Shown: positions 1 to 11,680, numbered from the stretch's first letter. The stretch: DNA of 64,000 bases from Hymenoscyphus infarciens (GCA_001414345.1 LLCB01000306.1:1-64000); one strand, 5' to 3'. Notes: generated by a model from the sequence alone, not told the origin. Numbers and translations: made by a program.

Positions 1-340
1 TCTATTCTAATAAATATATTAGACTTATAATTAAATTCTATATATTAAAGAGTAATTAGTATATATTATTAGAGTATTTTAAAGCTTTTAGAAGAGTAGT
101 ATAGAGAAGTAAATAGTATAGAATAAAAGATAAACTTATTAGAAACTCTAAGAGTATAATTTATTTTATTTCTAGTTTTATATAACTTTAATATTTATAA
201 AGATAAATATAAAAGTTAGATTAATTAATTTAAAGCTTTTTAGAGATAAGAAATAGATAGTTTATAACTATAGTTATAGTTAAAAGTATACTTAGATACT
301 TTAAAAAATTATGTTATTGATTTAAAGCTATCTATACTTT
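1..340. repeat. RIP-type AT-rich repeat relic (truncated by window edge)
   Basis: Almost pure A/T sequence with many TpA steps and hardly any CpA or TpG, ending sharply near 340 where normal-composition DNA begins. This is the composition left when RIP converts CpA to TpA on both strands of a duplicated sequence. No open frame survives and no terminal repeat can be seen because the left end lies outside the window. The element class is unknown. Confidence 0.75.
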
Positions 341-2980
341 TTTTTGGTAGGGTAAGCACGTGATTTACTAATTAGGCCTAGCAGGCTTAGCAACGCCAGG
401 TTTTAGACCACGGTCCTACACCCAAAAACTGTTAATCCGCCCCTAGAATGTTACGTGATTTTGGCTTTTTGGCTTTTTGGCTTCTTAGGTGTTTTTGATA
501 ATGGGCTTATGGCATGCTACGCTGGAATTGTATGTTGTCCGATTATTCCTTAAATCTAGATAAAATATACCTTCCCTCCTTACCACCCCCACCCTGGGTG
601 AGAGTTTTTAGTCTATGATGGACTAAAACGATATGCAACAAAATATGCAGGTTGATCTAAGAGAGGAAATAGAGGGGTAAGCAGCACGTGAGTGACTGGG
701 AAGAGGAGCTTACTTGCTTACTTGTGGTTTAGCTGAAGCTTACTTGTTGGCTTACTCGGCTTACTGGTGGCTTATCCGTAAAATAAAAGTTGGAGAAAAA
801 GAACCCCGATTATCGGAGGAAGGTGGGAACACGCACCGGAGCTGGATTTTCGTCTTCTTTATGTTCAGGAAACTTAGAACACGACACCACCGGTGAACAG
901 CGAACAAATCCCAAACTTTAGCGGAGATTCATGTTTAGTATTCTGATCCTCGTGGGGTCACGTGGACCGAGGCTCATGATAGATCTCCTTGAAATGGTTT
1001 TACTTAGATTAGCTCTTGGTTTTCTGATTACCTCTTGCCATTCAGTTTGTTAAATCCTCTTGGCTTATTTCATAGTATATTCAAATTCCCAAAAGGAGAT
1101 CACGTCACATGGTAGCTCCCCCCCTCTTTGTGTCCCTTCCACCCACGTCAGCTTACACTTTACCCGGTGGCTAAATTCTTACACTAGTGGAGAGATTTCC
1201 TACTAAAGTTTCTTGAAGAAATTTTGTTGCACTTCGCGAAAAAGCAGTTTTCTCCAGAGTCCGTTGCTGGTTGGGAATTGCCTTTCCACAATTTCTCACA
1301 TGCGAGTTAGCCTTTAAAGAATAGTATGAGGAAGTACGGAGTAGCTTGAATGTTAACAGTCCTACTTGTATCCTAAGGCCTAGAAGTCCTCGATGAAGGG
1401 TTACTCTTGCACATTTATTTCCTCTTCTCCTTTCCATTCCAACCCGAAGCACCCGTCAAATGCACAATTTTTTCACAAGAATTCTACTTCCCACTAGATA
1501 TACCACTTGTCGAATTGTTGCACCTCGCACTTATACGCGCCGCATTCCAAATTAACTCTCACTTACACACGCACTTTATTTTCTAACTCGTCCCTTTTCG
1601 TTGTAGCTTCCTCGCACAAACCCAGGCTCGAGATCTATCTTCCTTCAAATCCTTCTTTGTTGCACATCGCGAAATACGCGCCCTCATTCTCAAACATTTA
1701 ACCTGTGACAATTTCCGTGTTTAAGAGTTGGACACAGACCGTCTTTTTGGTCGAAGTTGTTGAAAAAGAGTTTTAGGTGGGGTTGTGGTTGGGGTTCTGT
1801 GACATACCCGAGGGGGACTGAGCGTTAGCGAGGAGGACCGTGGGATTTGGGTTTGGGAGCGGAGCGGAGATGGGAGAGGAAGGGAGTTTTGTTGCATGTC
1901 GTGATTTGGGCGGTACCTGTAATTGTGAGTGGGGATTTTTGGGGTTTGTGCTTTTCTCGGCTATGGAGGGTATTAGAAAAGGGGGTGGTGGGGGAGAAGT
2001 TTGGCTTTTCGAACGAATGCCAATCTCGTTCTCGTACCTATGCATGGAAAATGGATGTCAATAATTATGTTCCTTATCCTGGTTTTGTAATTCCCCAGAA
2101 CTCGCATGATACTTCGCTTCCTATAATTATCCAAGTCAACGTTTGGATGTAAATGCAGAGTTTAGGTCATCGAAACCTTGAATCAAATCCTTTTCCGCCT
2201 TACCTTACTGATATCTAAAAACTCAAGAATGTGTTAGTTTCTTATTCTAAAACATGAACATTGTGTCCTATTTATAATTTTTGTTATAAACTAGCTGGCT
2301 ACCTTTCTTTATTATCCAAGTAATTAGCAGGATCCGTTGAAGGATATTTTGCAAAGTGTTTTTGGTGCGATTTGATCAGCTCCAAGGGTTTTGGGTTTAC
2401 GAAACATCCAGCTAGTTACAGTACTGGAAGGGCCTTTACCTATTTGAGTCTACATAAAGAAAGAGATTGTTTGCCATCTGTCTACTATTAAACTAGCCTA
2501 CCTAGCCTCTACAGCTGAAAGACACCGTTGGACAAGGTATACATTCTCAATTCTCTATTGGTAGCAAGTTCTAAGAATAAAGACCATGAGAGAAAGACTG
2601 CATTGTATACTTCGAAACTAGTTACTTCGCTTTGTAAGTAAATTGAAGTAAACAATAAGTACCAATTGACCTGCGAATCAAAGGCTTTGGTACCGTCTAA
2701 GCGAGTGGGGGCTGTAGAAGTTGGTTAACCTCAAATTCTTCAGCATTTATATGTTGGTTCTAATTTCCGGTGATCCTTCATACTACTCAACACAATTTTT
2801 AGGCTGATACTTTACGCATCCCTACGGAATTTGGACCTTGTCAGGTTGCCCCCCAACTACCTACCCACCACACATTAATTAGTTCTGTGAGGCGCAATTC
2901 TTCTTGTGTTGGTATTCCTTCAGCATGAAGATCTCAATTCTTCAATAAGAAACTTCTCATTTCACATGTAGACTTCTTTT
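341..2980. other. Gene-free spacer with short direct repeats
   Basis: No convincing gene. Open frames of 60-101 codons here are overlapping, lack splice-supported extensions and resemble no known family. Visible structure: GGTAAGC followed by CACGTGA twice (351-363 and 676-691), about six GCTTAC-type units at 708-775, and GTTGCAC-TCGC motifs near 1226, 1516 and 1658. The region probably holds eroded repeats. Confidence 0.5.
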
Positions 2981-3036
2981 AGGTGGTAAAAATTCCAATA
3001 TTTACATCTATCATTTTTTGTATTCTAAGCTCCATT

Positions 3037-4724
3037 ATGCTGACCTCCCCCAAAACGCGATATCTGGCCACCGCCCTCCTTTACTTATCTGTATTCGTTC
3101 CTTCTATTTCAGCAGCATTTGATATCAAGGACTACTTCAATGTTGCAACAACTGGAGCCGGCAGTTGTGAGAAGTATTTGCCCGTTTTGAGTAACTACCT
3201 TGAAGAGGCTTTTGAAATCGCGGCAGCAGGATACAGCGCCATTGAAAGGCTCGAGGACAAAGCAGCAACATTTACAGATGCTAGACATTATTACATGATG
3301 TTTACGGTCGACACTATCTCTTACCATAAAGGGAAGCAAGAATTGACTGAGGGGGAAAAGAATGAGTTTATCTTTGTGAAAGGTACCGTACATCAAAATC
3401 CATTTTTGTTGATCGAAATTTGACCTTTGATGGCCAGCGATTCTTAACCCAATACAAATGAAGAACAGGAATCCGAGATTGTACTGCGATTCAAAGTTTC
3501 TCACACACACAGAGATGGCCTATGACGAAAAGACAGGCAAGAAGACGGATAAAACTCTGATTGATATCGGTAAGAAGAAGCTGCCAGTTGCTGTTAGGGC
3601 AGTATTAACAGGAATGACCTCCAAAGGACTTTTCCCACCGGGATGGCCAATCGAAACCAAAGGAGCGTACTGGAGCGCAGACGACAAAGCTTACGCCCTC
3701 GAAACAGACGCCAGTGCTGATAAAACGCCTTGCTGGGGGACTGTGGAAGCTTTCAGAATTCAAGAATTGCCAACCATCGTCCTATGTCCATCCCTACTTG
3801 ATGGCGAGAAAAGAAAGTCGCTGAAACCGTATGCTAGGGGGGACATCGTTATCAAACATGACGAGACCCTGGACAGTTATATTTCCATACCTGGCACTTT
3901 TATGCACGAAATAGCACACATGATCGGAGAAGGGGGCAAGCTTTTTGAAGAAAAGTTCCAGATTTCCCCAGTAACTTTGGTAGAAATAAACGACCAACAG
4001 GCTTATGACGTTGATGGAAAAGAAGTCAAAGGTAAAGCTACGTATGGGATGAGCCCAGTGTGAGGAATGATTAGATCAGATTAGAGTAGTAAGGTCCTAA
4101 CCATTAATCAGATTAGTTAATTGATTAATTGATTAATATGGCACGTGACCGGCCAGGGTTTTCGGAGACCGGGACGGGCCCCGGGGTGGTGTCGGAGTGG
4201 CGTTCCGGCACCGCCGAGTGCTTAAGCGAGACCTCCTAAGTAGTCTTTTTACGACGTAACTTCTTTATTTTAAGTCCTAATAGACTAGCTATTAATTATT
4301 TAGTAATAAATATATCTTATCACAATACCTAGTTACTAGTTTAAAGCTTTATAAGCTTTATATACACTATATATAGTATATTAATTATATTAATCAATTA
4401 ACTAATGATTAAAATAGATTAATTAATCTAATCTTGCAAATCATTAATTAGATTAATCCAAAATCATTAATCAGATTAATAATTGATTAATTGATTAATT
4501 TGTGCTCACACTGGATGAGCGCAGTTAGCAACTTGGCTATATACAAATCGCACCTTGAGAAACATAGTGGTATGTCCCCTTGTCAGACAACTATTTTATT
4601 TCACATTGATAACATCCTCTTAGCGGACACGTATCATTATTTCGCAATGGCATCATATTTGAAGACCAAAGACTGGGCAGCTGGAGCCGCAGAGGACGTT
4701 GAGCAAGTTTCTTCAGCTTCCTAA
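3037..4724 (+). pseudogene. Secreted zinc metallopeptidase (HExxH, deuterolysin-like), disrupted by a MITE
   Basis: Probable secreted metallopeptidase interrupted by a transposon. The ATG at 3037 opens a hydrophobic signal peptide ending near VPSISA-A. Exon 1 is 3037-3382, intron 3383-3512 (GTACCG...CACACAG), and exon 2 starts at 3513. The zinc motif HEIAH lies at about residues 247-251 (MHEIAHMIGEGG), followed by a KATYG segment placed like the ATYG/YG end of fungal Asp-zincin-type peptidases; the canonical GTxxD ligand motif is not obvious. Coding is cut at 4055 by a 458-bp element that supplies a stop two codons later (TGA 4061-4063). After the element the same frame resumes at 4522, runs to 4569, crosses a good intron (4570-4623, GTATGT...TTAG) and ends at TAA 4722-4724 with a segment containing YHYFAMASYL. 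The allele should lack its C-terminal part, though the HExxH remains. Family placement is moderate; disruption is strongly supported. Confidence 0.8.
4056..4513. mobile_element. Non-autonomous hAT-type MITE (458 bp)
   Basis: Ends are CAGTGTGAG and its inverse CTCACACTG. Flanks are GATGAGCC (4048-4055) and GATGAGCG (4514-4521), an 8-bp target duplication with one mismatch, as hAT superfamily elements make. The interior has AT-rich subterminal direct repeats (ATTAATCAGATTA... followed by ATTGATTAATTGATTAAT near both ends) around a strikingly GC-rich core at about 4140-4240. No transposase frame is present, so it must have moved in trans. It sits inside the metallopeptidase coding sequence. Confidence 0.85.
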
Positions 4725-4870
4725 TTCGATTCATTTGAAAACATGAAGTTTCAAGACAATTTTGACCCAGCATACTCACTCCATGATAATCTAAATTGAG
4801 AATTGTGAGATGTTTAAGAATCCGATTCAGGTGAGAGCCATAACACACTAAGTCCTGAAGCTCTTTAATT
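4725..4870. other. Spacer between two disrupted genes
   Basis: Short 3' region between the convergent metallopeptidase (plus strand) and the repeat-bearing gene (minus strand). Nothing recognisable. Confidence 0.5.
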
Positions 4871-5850
4871 AATTCTATCCAAGCGAGACCTATTCATAGT
4901 GATACCAACTAACCAACTGGAAGTGAGTGACAAAGCGTAGTAATCCTGTTAGGATCAAGCTGGGTTGGGTCTCTTTCCAAATCAGCCTGCCTTCTACACT
5001 CTCTGAGCATCTTAATATTTTCTTCCATTTCCAAAAGTGCATGGTCTTCTTCTGTCAGATTACATCTCATTTTCGATTCGACCTTGGAGGGATTTGGGGG
5101 ACCAATTGCGTGGCATGGTTCGCCTTCGATTCTATCCAGGCGTGCCTTATTCATAGCAGGCTGATCCTCCAGTTGAACACAAGGTACAGTGATCCAACTA
5201 GGATCAATACCGCAAACCCACGTCCCGTATCTTAATTCACTATGTAATTCCGCGGTGTTGTCTGCTTTCGAAGACTCGCGGGAATATTTACATCGAATCT
5301 TCAGTATAATGTTGGGAGGATTTGGTGGACCGATTGCGGGGGATGGCTCACCAGTTTCATTTATAGTAGGCTTGTCCTCCAGTTGACGTTGGCGCACTGC
5401 GATGTTATTAACATCGAGGCCGCAAACACCTGGCTCGCCCGGGTCGCCCGCCAATACAAGTTCATGGTCACCTGCGAATTGTATATGTAAGCCAATGTTG
5501 GTGAGCAATTCCTATATTGCCCAATAGTGCCTTACCTTGATCAAACGGTTGTGAACACATAGGTTGAGCAATCCTTTCAGAGTCAAAACCAGATTTCCTC
5601 GAGTCTCTTACCCGCTCCAAATGCTCCTTAATCATCATCGCTTCCTCTTCAACGGGACCATCTTCAGGGTCCCCGACATGAGTTTTCAAATCCATCTTCT
5701 CCATCGGACGTTGATAATCATCTTCTGTGCATTGAATTCATAAGTCAATTTTGGAGGGAACTGGCGGAATTTTCAGGTGGCTCACCATACATTCTGTCCA
5801 AACGTGTCTGATTCATAGTAGTGTCGGGTCATGCGACAACCAACAGTGCA
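4870..5850 (-). repeat. Degenerate tandem exon/intron repeat inside the split gene
   Basis: Four or five related units of roughly 210-260 bp. On the minus strand they share a coding core resembling MN-x-x-RLDRI (near 5817, 5152, 4893; degraded as INETGEP near 5363) followed by GEP..AIGPPNP-like sequence. In two units the GEP codons read GGTGAGCC, a good splice donor; in another the same site reads GGCGAACC and is read through as protein. Acceptors ending CACAG or GACAG before AAGA are also shared. The pattern indicates duplication of an exon plus its intron, with some introns later captured as coding sequence. Confidence 0.6.
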
Positions 5851-8800
5851 AATCAAGTTTTCCTTTTGTCTCTCTGGGTTGCTTGCCTCAGCAAGCGCGT
5901 TGAGTCTGTTACCCGTATCGCGCATAGTCTGGAGCTCCTCTGGTAGATCTTCATCTTCATCATCGCTCTCTTCGGGTTGGAAGGTATATTTTCCCACGGC
6001 AAGTTTCTTCGTGTCTCCATTTTTATCGGGCTTGTTGCTTTTCCCTTCCAGACTTGCCTCCATCTGTACCGGTAACATTTCCTCCTCCTCTTCTGTTGGT
6101 GGTGTATTCTGAGTGCCCTTGTCCTGGCATATAAGTTCATTATCGCTTGGGCTGCTCGTCGCCAACGCCAATCGTTCAAACCGTGCCCGGGCGCTTTCAA
6201 TTGCCTCTGCTGTTGGTGGGGGATCCGTCGGTTTTCGGGATGAAGCCATGTACTCAATAATGGCAGAAGACGGCACCACTGGGCGCTCTTTGTCCTCAGC
6301 CTCCAAACATCGTTGAATCAGATCAGGATTGCAACACACAGTGTGGTCGATAGTATTATCGTAATAAAATACTACAGTATTTTAGATTAATATATTATCA
6401 TGATATCCCAGTAGTACGTATCTAAATACGCTATAATACTATCGTAATATCGTGATATCATATAGTATATCTTTTAATAACTCGTAAGCGCTAAAACCCA
6501 CTTTTTCTTAAAATAAAGCTATTTATACTTTTTTATATACTCTTTTATTACTTTAAAACTATATAATAATAATAATAGATATTAATAAAATAATTAGTAG
6601 GAGTTGTTTATTATATACTAAATAGCCTAAACCGAGTATATTAGGCGATTTTATAAAAAGCTAGTAGTTTAATTAAGTATATAGCTAAAAGTCGCTTTTT
6701 AGTATATAAATTAATAGATATTTAGAGTATATATTATATATATACTATACTAAGACCTAGGTCTTAGTATACTTTACTAAATATTTTATATAAAGATTAT
6801 AGCATATAATTAATTATAATACTTTAAATTTAATAGGAAGTTTAGTAGTAACTAATTAGTATTTAATTAAATTTTTAGCGTTTAGAGCTTCTTTTTAGAA
6901 GACGTGGTTATTAAGAATAACTAACTTACTAAATATAACGTTTTTAAAATAATTAGTCTAGTAATAATACTCTAATAACTAAGCCTTCTTATAACTCTTT
7001 ATTTAATAATAAATCAACAACGTATTATAAAATTCTTTAGATAAAGGGAAATAACTATCTAAGTACTTAAAATATAAGAATAAATATATACTACTAGAAA
7101 AAACAACGAAAATAAGTTTAGTTTATAAACTCTTTAAAACTTAAACTAAAACTAGACCTACTATTTATCTTATAAGTAAAAGTACTTCTATCTAAGCTAT
7201 TTTAAAGTATGTCTTATATATTAAATACCTCCTCTTTACTCTAGAATTAGCTAATAAGATTAAAGAATATAATCTTATACTAAGACTTTAAATATTTAAG
7301 CATCTTTATAGTATATATCTTAAGGCGATTACGTCGATCTATAACTACTAATTTAGCTAAAGACTAGAGGCGTTCTACTAAGGTACTTAAATATAGGATA
7401 GAAAGTATGTCTATCGCTATCTTATAAAGATTAGAATAAGCCTTCTTTTAGGTAGGTTAGAGCTACTATTTAATTATACTTTTACTTATATCTTAAGGTA
7501 GAAGGGTATAATATTAAGCGTACTTATCACTTATAAGAGAGAGAAGCCTAGGTTAAAGTGTATTAGCTAAAAAGGAGTAAAATTAAAAGGTTAAAGTAAA
7601 AAGAGGTAAAGTTAAAATAAGGGTTAAAGCTTACCTCTTACTCCTCTTTTAAGATAAAAACTAGGTAAATAAATTAAGTGCTTAGATAGATACTAGAGAG
7701 TAATAAAGTAGGCTAAATAACGTAATCTAAGAGTTAATATTAATATTATTTATATAACTAGATACTACTTTAGAGTAATAATCGTTGTTTTATAATTTTT
7801 CTACTATAGCTTAAGCAGGGGCTATCTAGCTAGGTTCTTAAGCCTTTTCTAAGTACTTCTACTTATAAGCTAGGTAGAGTACTACTATAGTAGTATATAC
7901 TAGCGATCTCCTAGTTAAATTATAGTATTTAGAGATCTTTTCCTACTTTAAAGTATTATTAGTAAAGTAAAAGAGAAAGAAAAAGAGAAAGAGAAGAGGA
8001 TATTATTCATCTTTTTAAAGTAAGAATAGTATAGCTAGATCGTTAATATGCTTTCTTTAAGCTTTTTTAAAAAGAGAGAGAATAAAGTCTATTATTAGGA
8101 TCGTTTTATTAAGAGTTTTAGACATACCTTTAAGCGCTAATAAGGAGTACTTAAAAGAGCTAAAAAAGAGCCTTATTTAATTAAATTAGTAAGAGATTAA
8201 GAAGTAAAAGTAGTACTATACTTATTAAACCGAGTTTAAACTAATTATAAGTAGTAATTGTATTATTAAGGTTAAACTTATATATATCTTAAAAGTGCTT
8301 AATCTTAAGCCTTAAAGCGATCGCTCTTTAAATACTTCTATACTAGGATATCTAGCGTGTTTTATTAGCTTAAGGTATAGTAAGGCCTCTAGTTAACTTC
8401 TTAAATTCGTTATATAATACTATACTTATATACATCTTTTTTATAAAGTTAAAGAGGTATTTAAGAGTATTATAAACTTTAAACCTTTATAAAGGGTCCT
8501 AGAAGTAGGTATCTTTTAATTAGTTTATTTTAAGCTTAAAATCTATATACTTTTTAAAAGCTATATCTCTAGTAGTAAGGTAGAGTATATAATATATATA
8601 TTAAATTTAGTAGTACTTAGCCTAGCCTCTTATATTACTTTTACCTAGTACTAAAGTAACTTAGTAAAGTATAACGTTGTTATTAGGTATATTATCTATA
8701 GAAAAGTAGCTAATTTTATTGAATATATCTATTAAAAGTAATAAGTATTTATTTAGGATTTTTAAAAGTGTTTTTATATACTATAATCTTAGAGTATTTT

Positions 8801-11196
8801 AAGTAAAAAGAGTACTATATTTTTACTTATATAAGGCCTTTTAATTTATTTTATATTAAGTACTACTTCTACTAGGTTATTAAACTTATTAACTCTATAA
8901 GCTATATATTCTAGAATAGAAAGATTATTATCTAACTTCTACTTATTAGTAGATATATGTATTTTAGACTAGAATCTTAATAGATAATACTTCGTTTTAG
9001 TAAAACCGTTCTAGTATTATTACTTAACCTAGTTATATAGTATAAAGTATACTTTAAGTAGAATATTACCTCTAAGGTTATTAAGATATTAAATAAAGGT
9101 ACGAAAGGCCTTATATTTAATAAAGTATATAAGAAGGTTATAAGAGGTAATAAGGTTTATAAATAAAACCTCTAAAGTATTAAGATTAATAGCTAAGTAC
9201 TCGTTATTAAAGTTAAGATAGATTATATATATAATCTTATGCCTTTTTTAAGGGTTTTAGTAGACTATATTCATAGCTTCTTTAATACTAATTTATCTCT
9301 TTTTAGTAGCCTTTTAGTATAGGGTTTTAATATCGATTCTATGATTCTTAAAGAGGTAAGTAGCTATGATTTTAGTACTACTATTTATAGTATATCTCTT
9401 AGTATAGTACTTATAACGCTACTCCTAGTAGCTAGTAGATTTATTACTAAGAAATTAGTAAGCTAATTATATTATTAGATTTAAGGGTTTCTTATATATA
9501 AACTATCTTATAATTCTCGTCGATTATATAGAGCTAAACATAGCTAGTTTAAGGTTTTTTAGTAGGCTTTTTTAGGATTTAGAATACTTCTTATAGATCT
9601 AAATAGAGCGTACTTATATTAGTCACTACTAGCTCAGTTTTAAAAGAGTCCTCCTAAGAGCTTAAAGTACTTAAATAGAATAAAATAAGTAATATTAGTA
9701 GTAATTTCAAAGGAACGTAAGACTAAGAGCTTAATATCTAAGAGAACATAGTAAATTAGTAAAAAGTAAGGTATAAAGGTAATAAATAAAAGATAAAATC
9801 GTAGAAGTAATTAGAGAGATTAAAGTTATTAAACTTTTAAAGTATTAATAGTAGTAGTAGGATTTATAATTTTTTAGTAACTAGTACTAAAAAGAGGTAG
9901 ATAATAATCGTAAAGCAACTTTAAGATAGATATAAAAGATAAAGATAAAAGACTTTTTAGAGAGAAAGAGAGAGCCTTTTAAAAACCTTTTTTATATCTA
10001 AAGTAATTATAATTAATACTTTTTAATCTATAAATAATTAGAGTATGTTTTAACTAATTATAGTATAGTGTACTAAAACGTGTATTAAAGCTAAATTAAA
10101 TATCCAAAGTCTATTATCTTTAGAGCACGATTAAAAAGTATCTATACTATAGAATTAAGTTTTAATTATATTATTAGAAAGCCTTAATTTAGAGCTTTCT
10201 TTTAAGCTTATATATATATTAATTAAATAAAAATTAAGTATATAAGACCTTATTTAAATAAATAAAATCGTTTTATAGAAATATATATAAATTTTAGCTA
10301 GAGTAGTATAAAATCTAAATTTTTTAAATATTAATTTAGTTAATTTTTATATATAATTAAAGAGTAAAATTTAACAAATTTAATATACTAATCTATTATA
10401 TTATAACTTTTAATCTAACGTTATTATTATTGAATTAGTACTTAGTATTAATAGAAATATATCTAGAAATCTATCTTATATAAGCTATATTTATCACTTT
10501 ATATTACTTAGGTTAGTTTAAGAGCTATTCATATAATTCTTTTTTTAAAATACTCTATTTAAATAGATCTATAATTCTAGCTATTTAGCATTATATTTTC
10601 TATACTATATATTATACTATATAGTTTTAAAAGATAAGGCTAAAAAGAAGTAGAGTTAAAATCTAAGGTAAAAAGCTTAAATATTTAGGCTTAGCAATAC
10701 CACGATATTATTATAATATCGATTAAAATACTAACAATATAAAAGATAATATTATTAGATATCGTAGTATTTAAATAGTATAAATAGTACGTATTAAAGT
10801 AGGTTTCTAATAATATATCGTGGTAGTATAATATTGTAAATACTATCGACCACACTGGCAACACATGCCGCGCCCATTTTTGCGAGAGGGAGGAATATCA
10901 TTGTTGGAGTTGTTGGAGTTGGAGTAGATACTCGTGCTTGCGGCTACAAGAGTTGCTGGAGAACAGGAGGAGGCTTGTAGGGTGGCCTCTGAAACCGTTG
11001 AAGGAGAGGTGTTATGTGGTGGGTGAACTGGTGCAGACTCCTTGGTCACGTTGCTCGAGGTTTGCCGTTGCGCTGGTTTCGGGCCCATGGGATGGTGGAA
11101 TATCAAGGTCATTATCGAGGTTCTTGGATTGTTTTGAAATTTGTGATCTGATTGAAATGAAGGAGAGATTGTTGTCAAAATACTTACAGCGTCCAT
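4909..11196 (-). pseudogene. Gene of unknown function split by a 4.5-kb hAT-type element
   Basis: Minus-strand coding sequence in two blocks. The 5' block (about 11196 to 10858; start ATG at 11196 or 11112, unresolved) encodes a Ser/Thr/Asn-rich stretch ending NGRGMCC. The element at 6339-10857 follows, and the frame continues at 6338 as CCNPDLIQRCLEAEDK. Removing the element and one copy of the 8-bp duplication gives an uninterrupted frame through an acidic region (EEEEEM, SDDEDEDLPEE). In the present allele translation from the 5' block stops inside the element's inverted repeat (TAG at 10843). The 3' part (4909-5850) is built of degenerate repeated units with introns 5725-5785 and 5472-5535, each phase-consistent, but joining the unit near 5820 to upstream sequence needs a frame change, so it may have been decaying before or after insertion. 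I recognise no domain. Confidence 0.65.
6339..10857. mobile_element. RIP-degraded hAT-type DNA transposon (4519 bp)
   Basis: Terminal inverted repeats start CAGTGTGGTCGATAGTATT at the left and match in inverse orientation at the right (ends CACACTG at 10857). Perfect 8-bp target duplications GCAACACA flank it at 6331-6338 and 10858-10865. The CAGTGTG end and 8-bp duplication are hAT hallmarks. The interior is AT-saturated with TpA-rich sequence, scarce CpA/TpG and no long frame on either strand, as expected after heavy RIP. The length suits a once-autonomous hAT element, but no transposase motif can be read, so that is inference. Confidence 0.87.
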
Positions 11197-11249
11197 GAAG
11201 GAAGGTAAAGTAGTGAAGGGGTGCCTAATCCAACCAACCAACATCAATC

Positions 11250-11680
11250 CCGATGACTATAAAAAGCAATAAAAAGATTATGATGAGCGCTCGATGATTA
11301 CAACCCCTACAAATAATGAGGCACTCCATATATGATAAAGATCACGTTTTGTCACGTGTCTGCCACAGAAAAAGAAGGGTGAGAGAGCTGGAAGTGGCTG
11401 ACTGACGAATTGCAACCTAGGGGGTTATAGATTGTCGCACGCCATCCATCCATCCTTCCTTCCTTCCTTCCGCCTCCTATTGTTTTTTACCTAGATGCGA
11501 CCTACGTCACGATTTGTTGAACTCAAGATTGGTATAAGTATCGTTCGAAATAAACCCAGTTTTCTTGTTATGAAGATTGTTTTTATGATAAAAAGAAGAT
11601 TCGTATCAAAAAGTAAACACATCCATTCCCCCGCCTATCAACAAAAGAGAGTGCATTCTTGCAATAAAGACCGAGCCATC
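11250..11680. other. Intergenic region with a CATC/CCTT microsatellite
   Basis: Region upstream of the split gene and downstream of the dynamin gene (both minus strand). It contains a simple repeat of CATC then CTTC units at 11441-11473. No gene seen. Confidence 0.6.

Noticed and set aside
1773..2152. Overlapping frames of 74-101 codons on both strands
   Set aside because: G-rich/C-rich composition alone keeps them open; no motif, signal peptide or splice support.
6339..10857. Retrotransposon or mitochondrial insertion as the source of the AT-rich block
   Set aside because: Short inverted ends and an 8-bp duplication fit a DNA transposon; there are no long terminal direct repeats and no mitochondrial genes.
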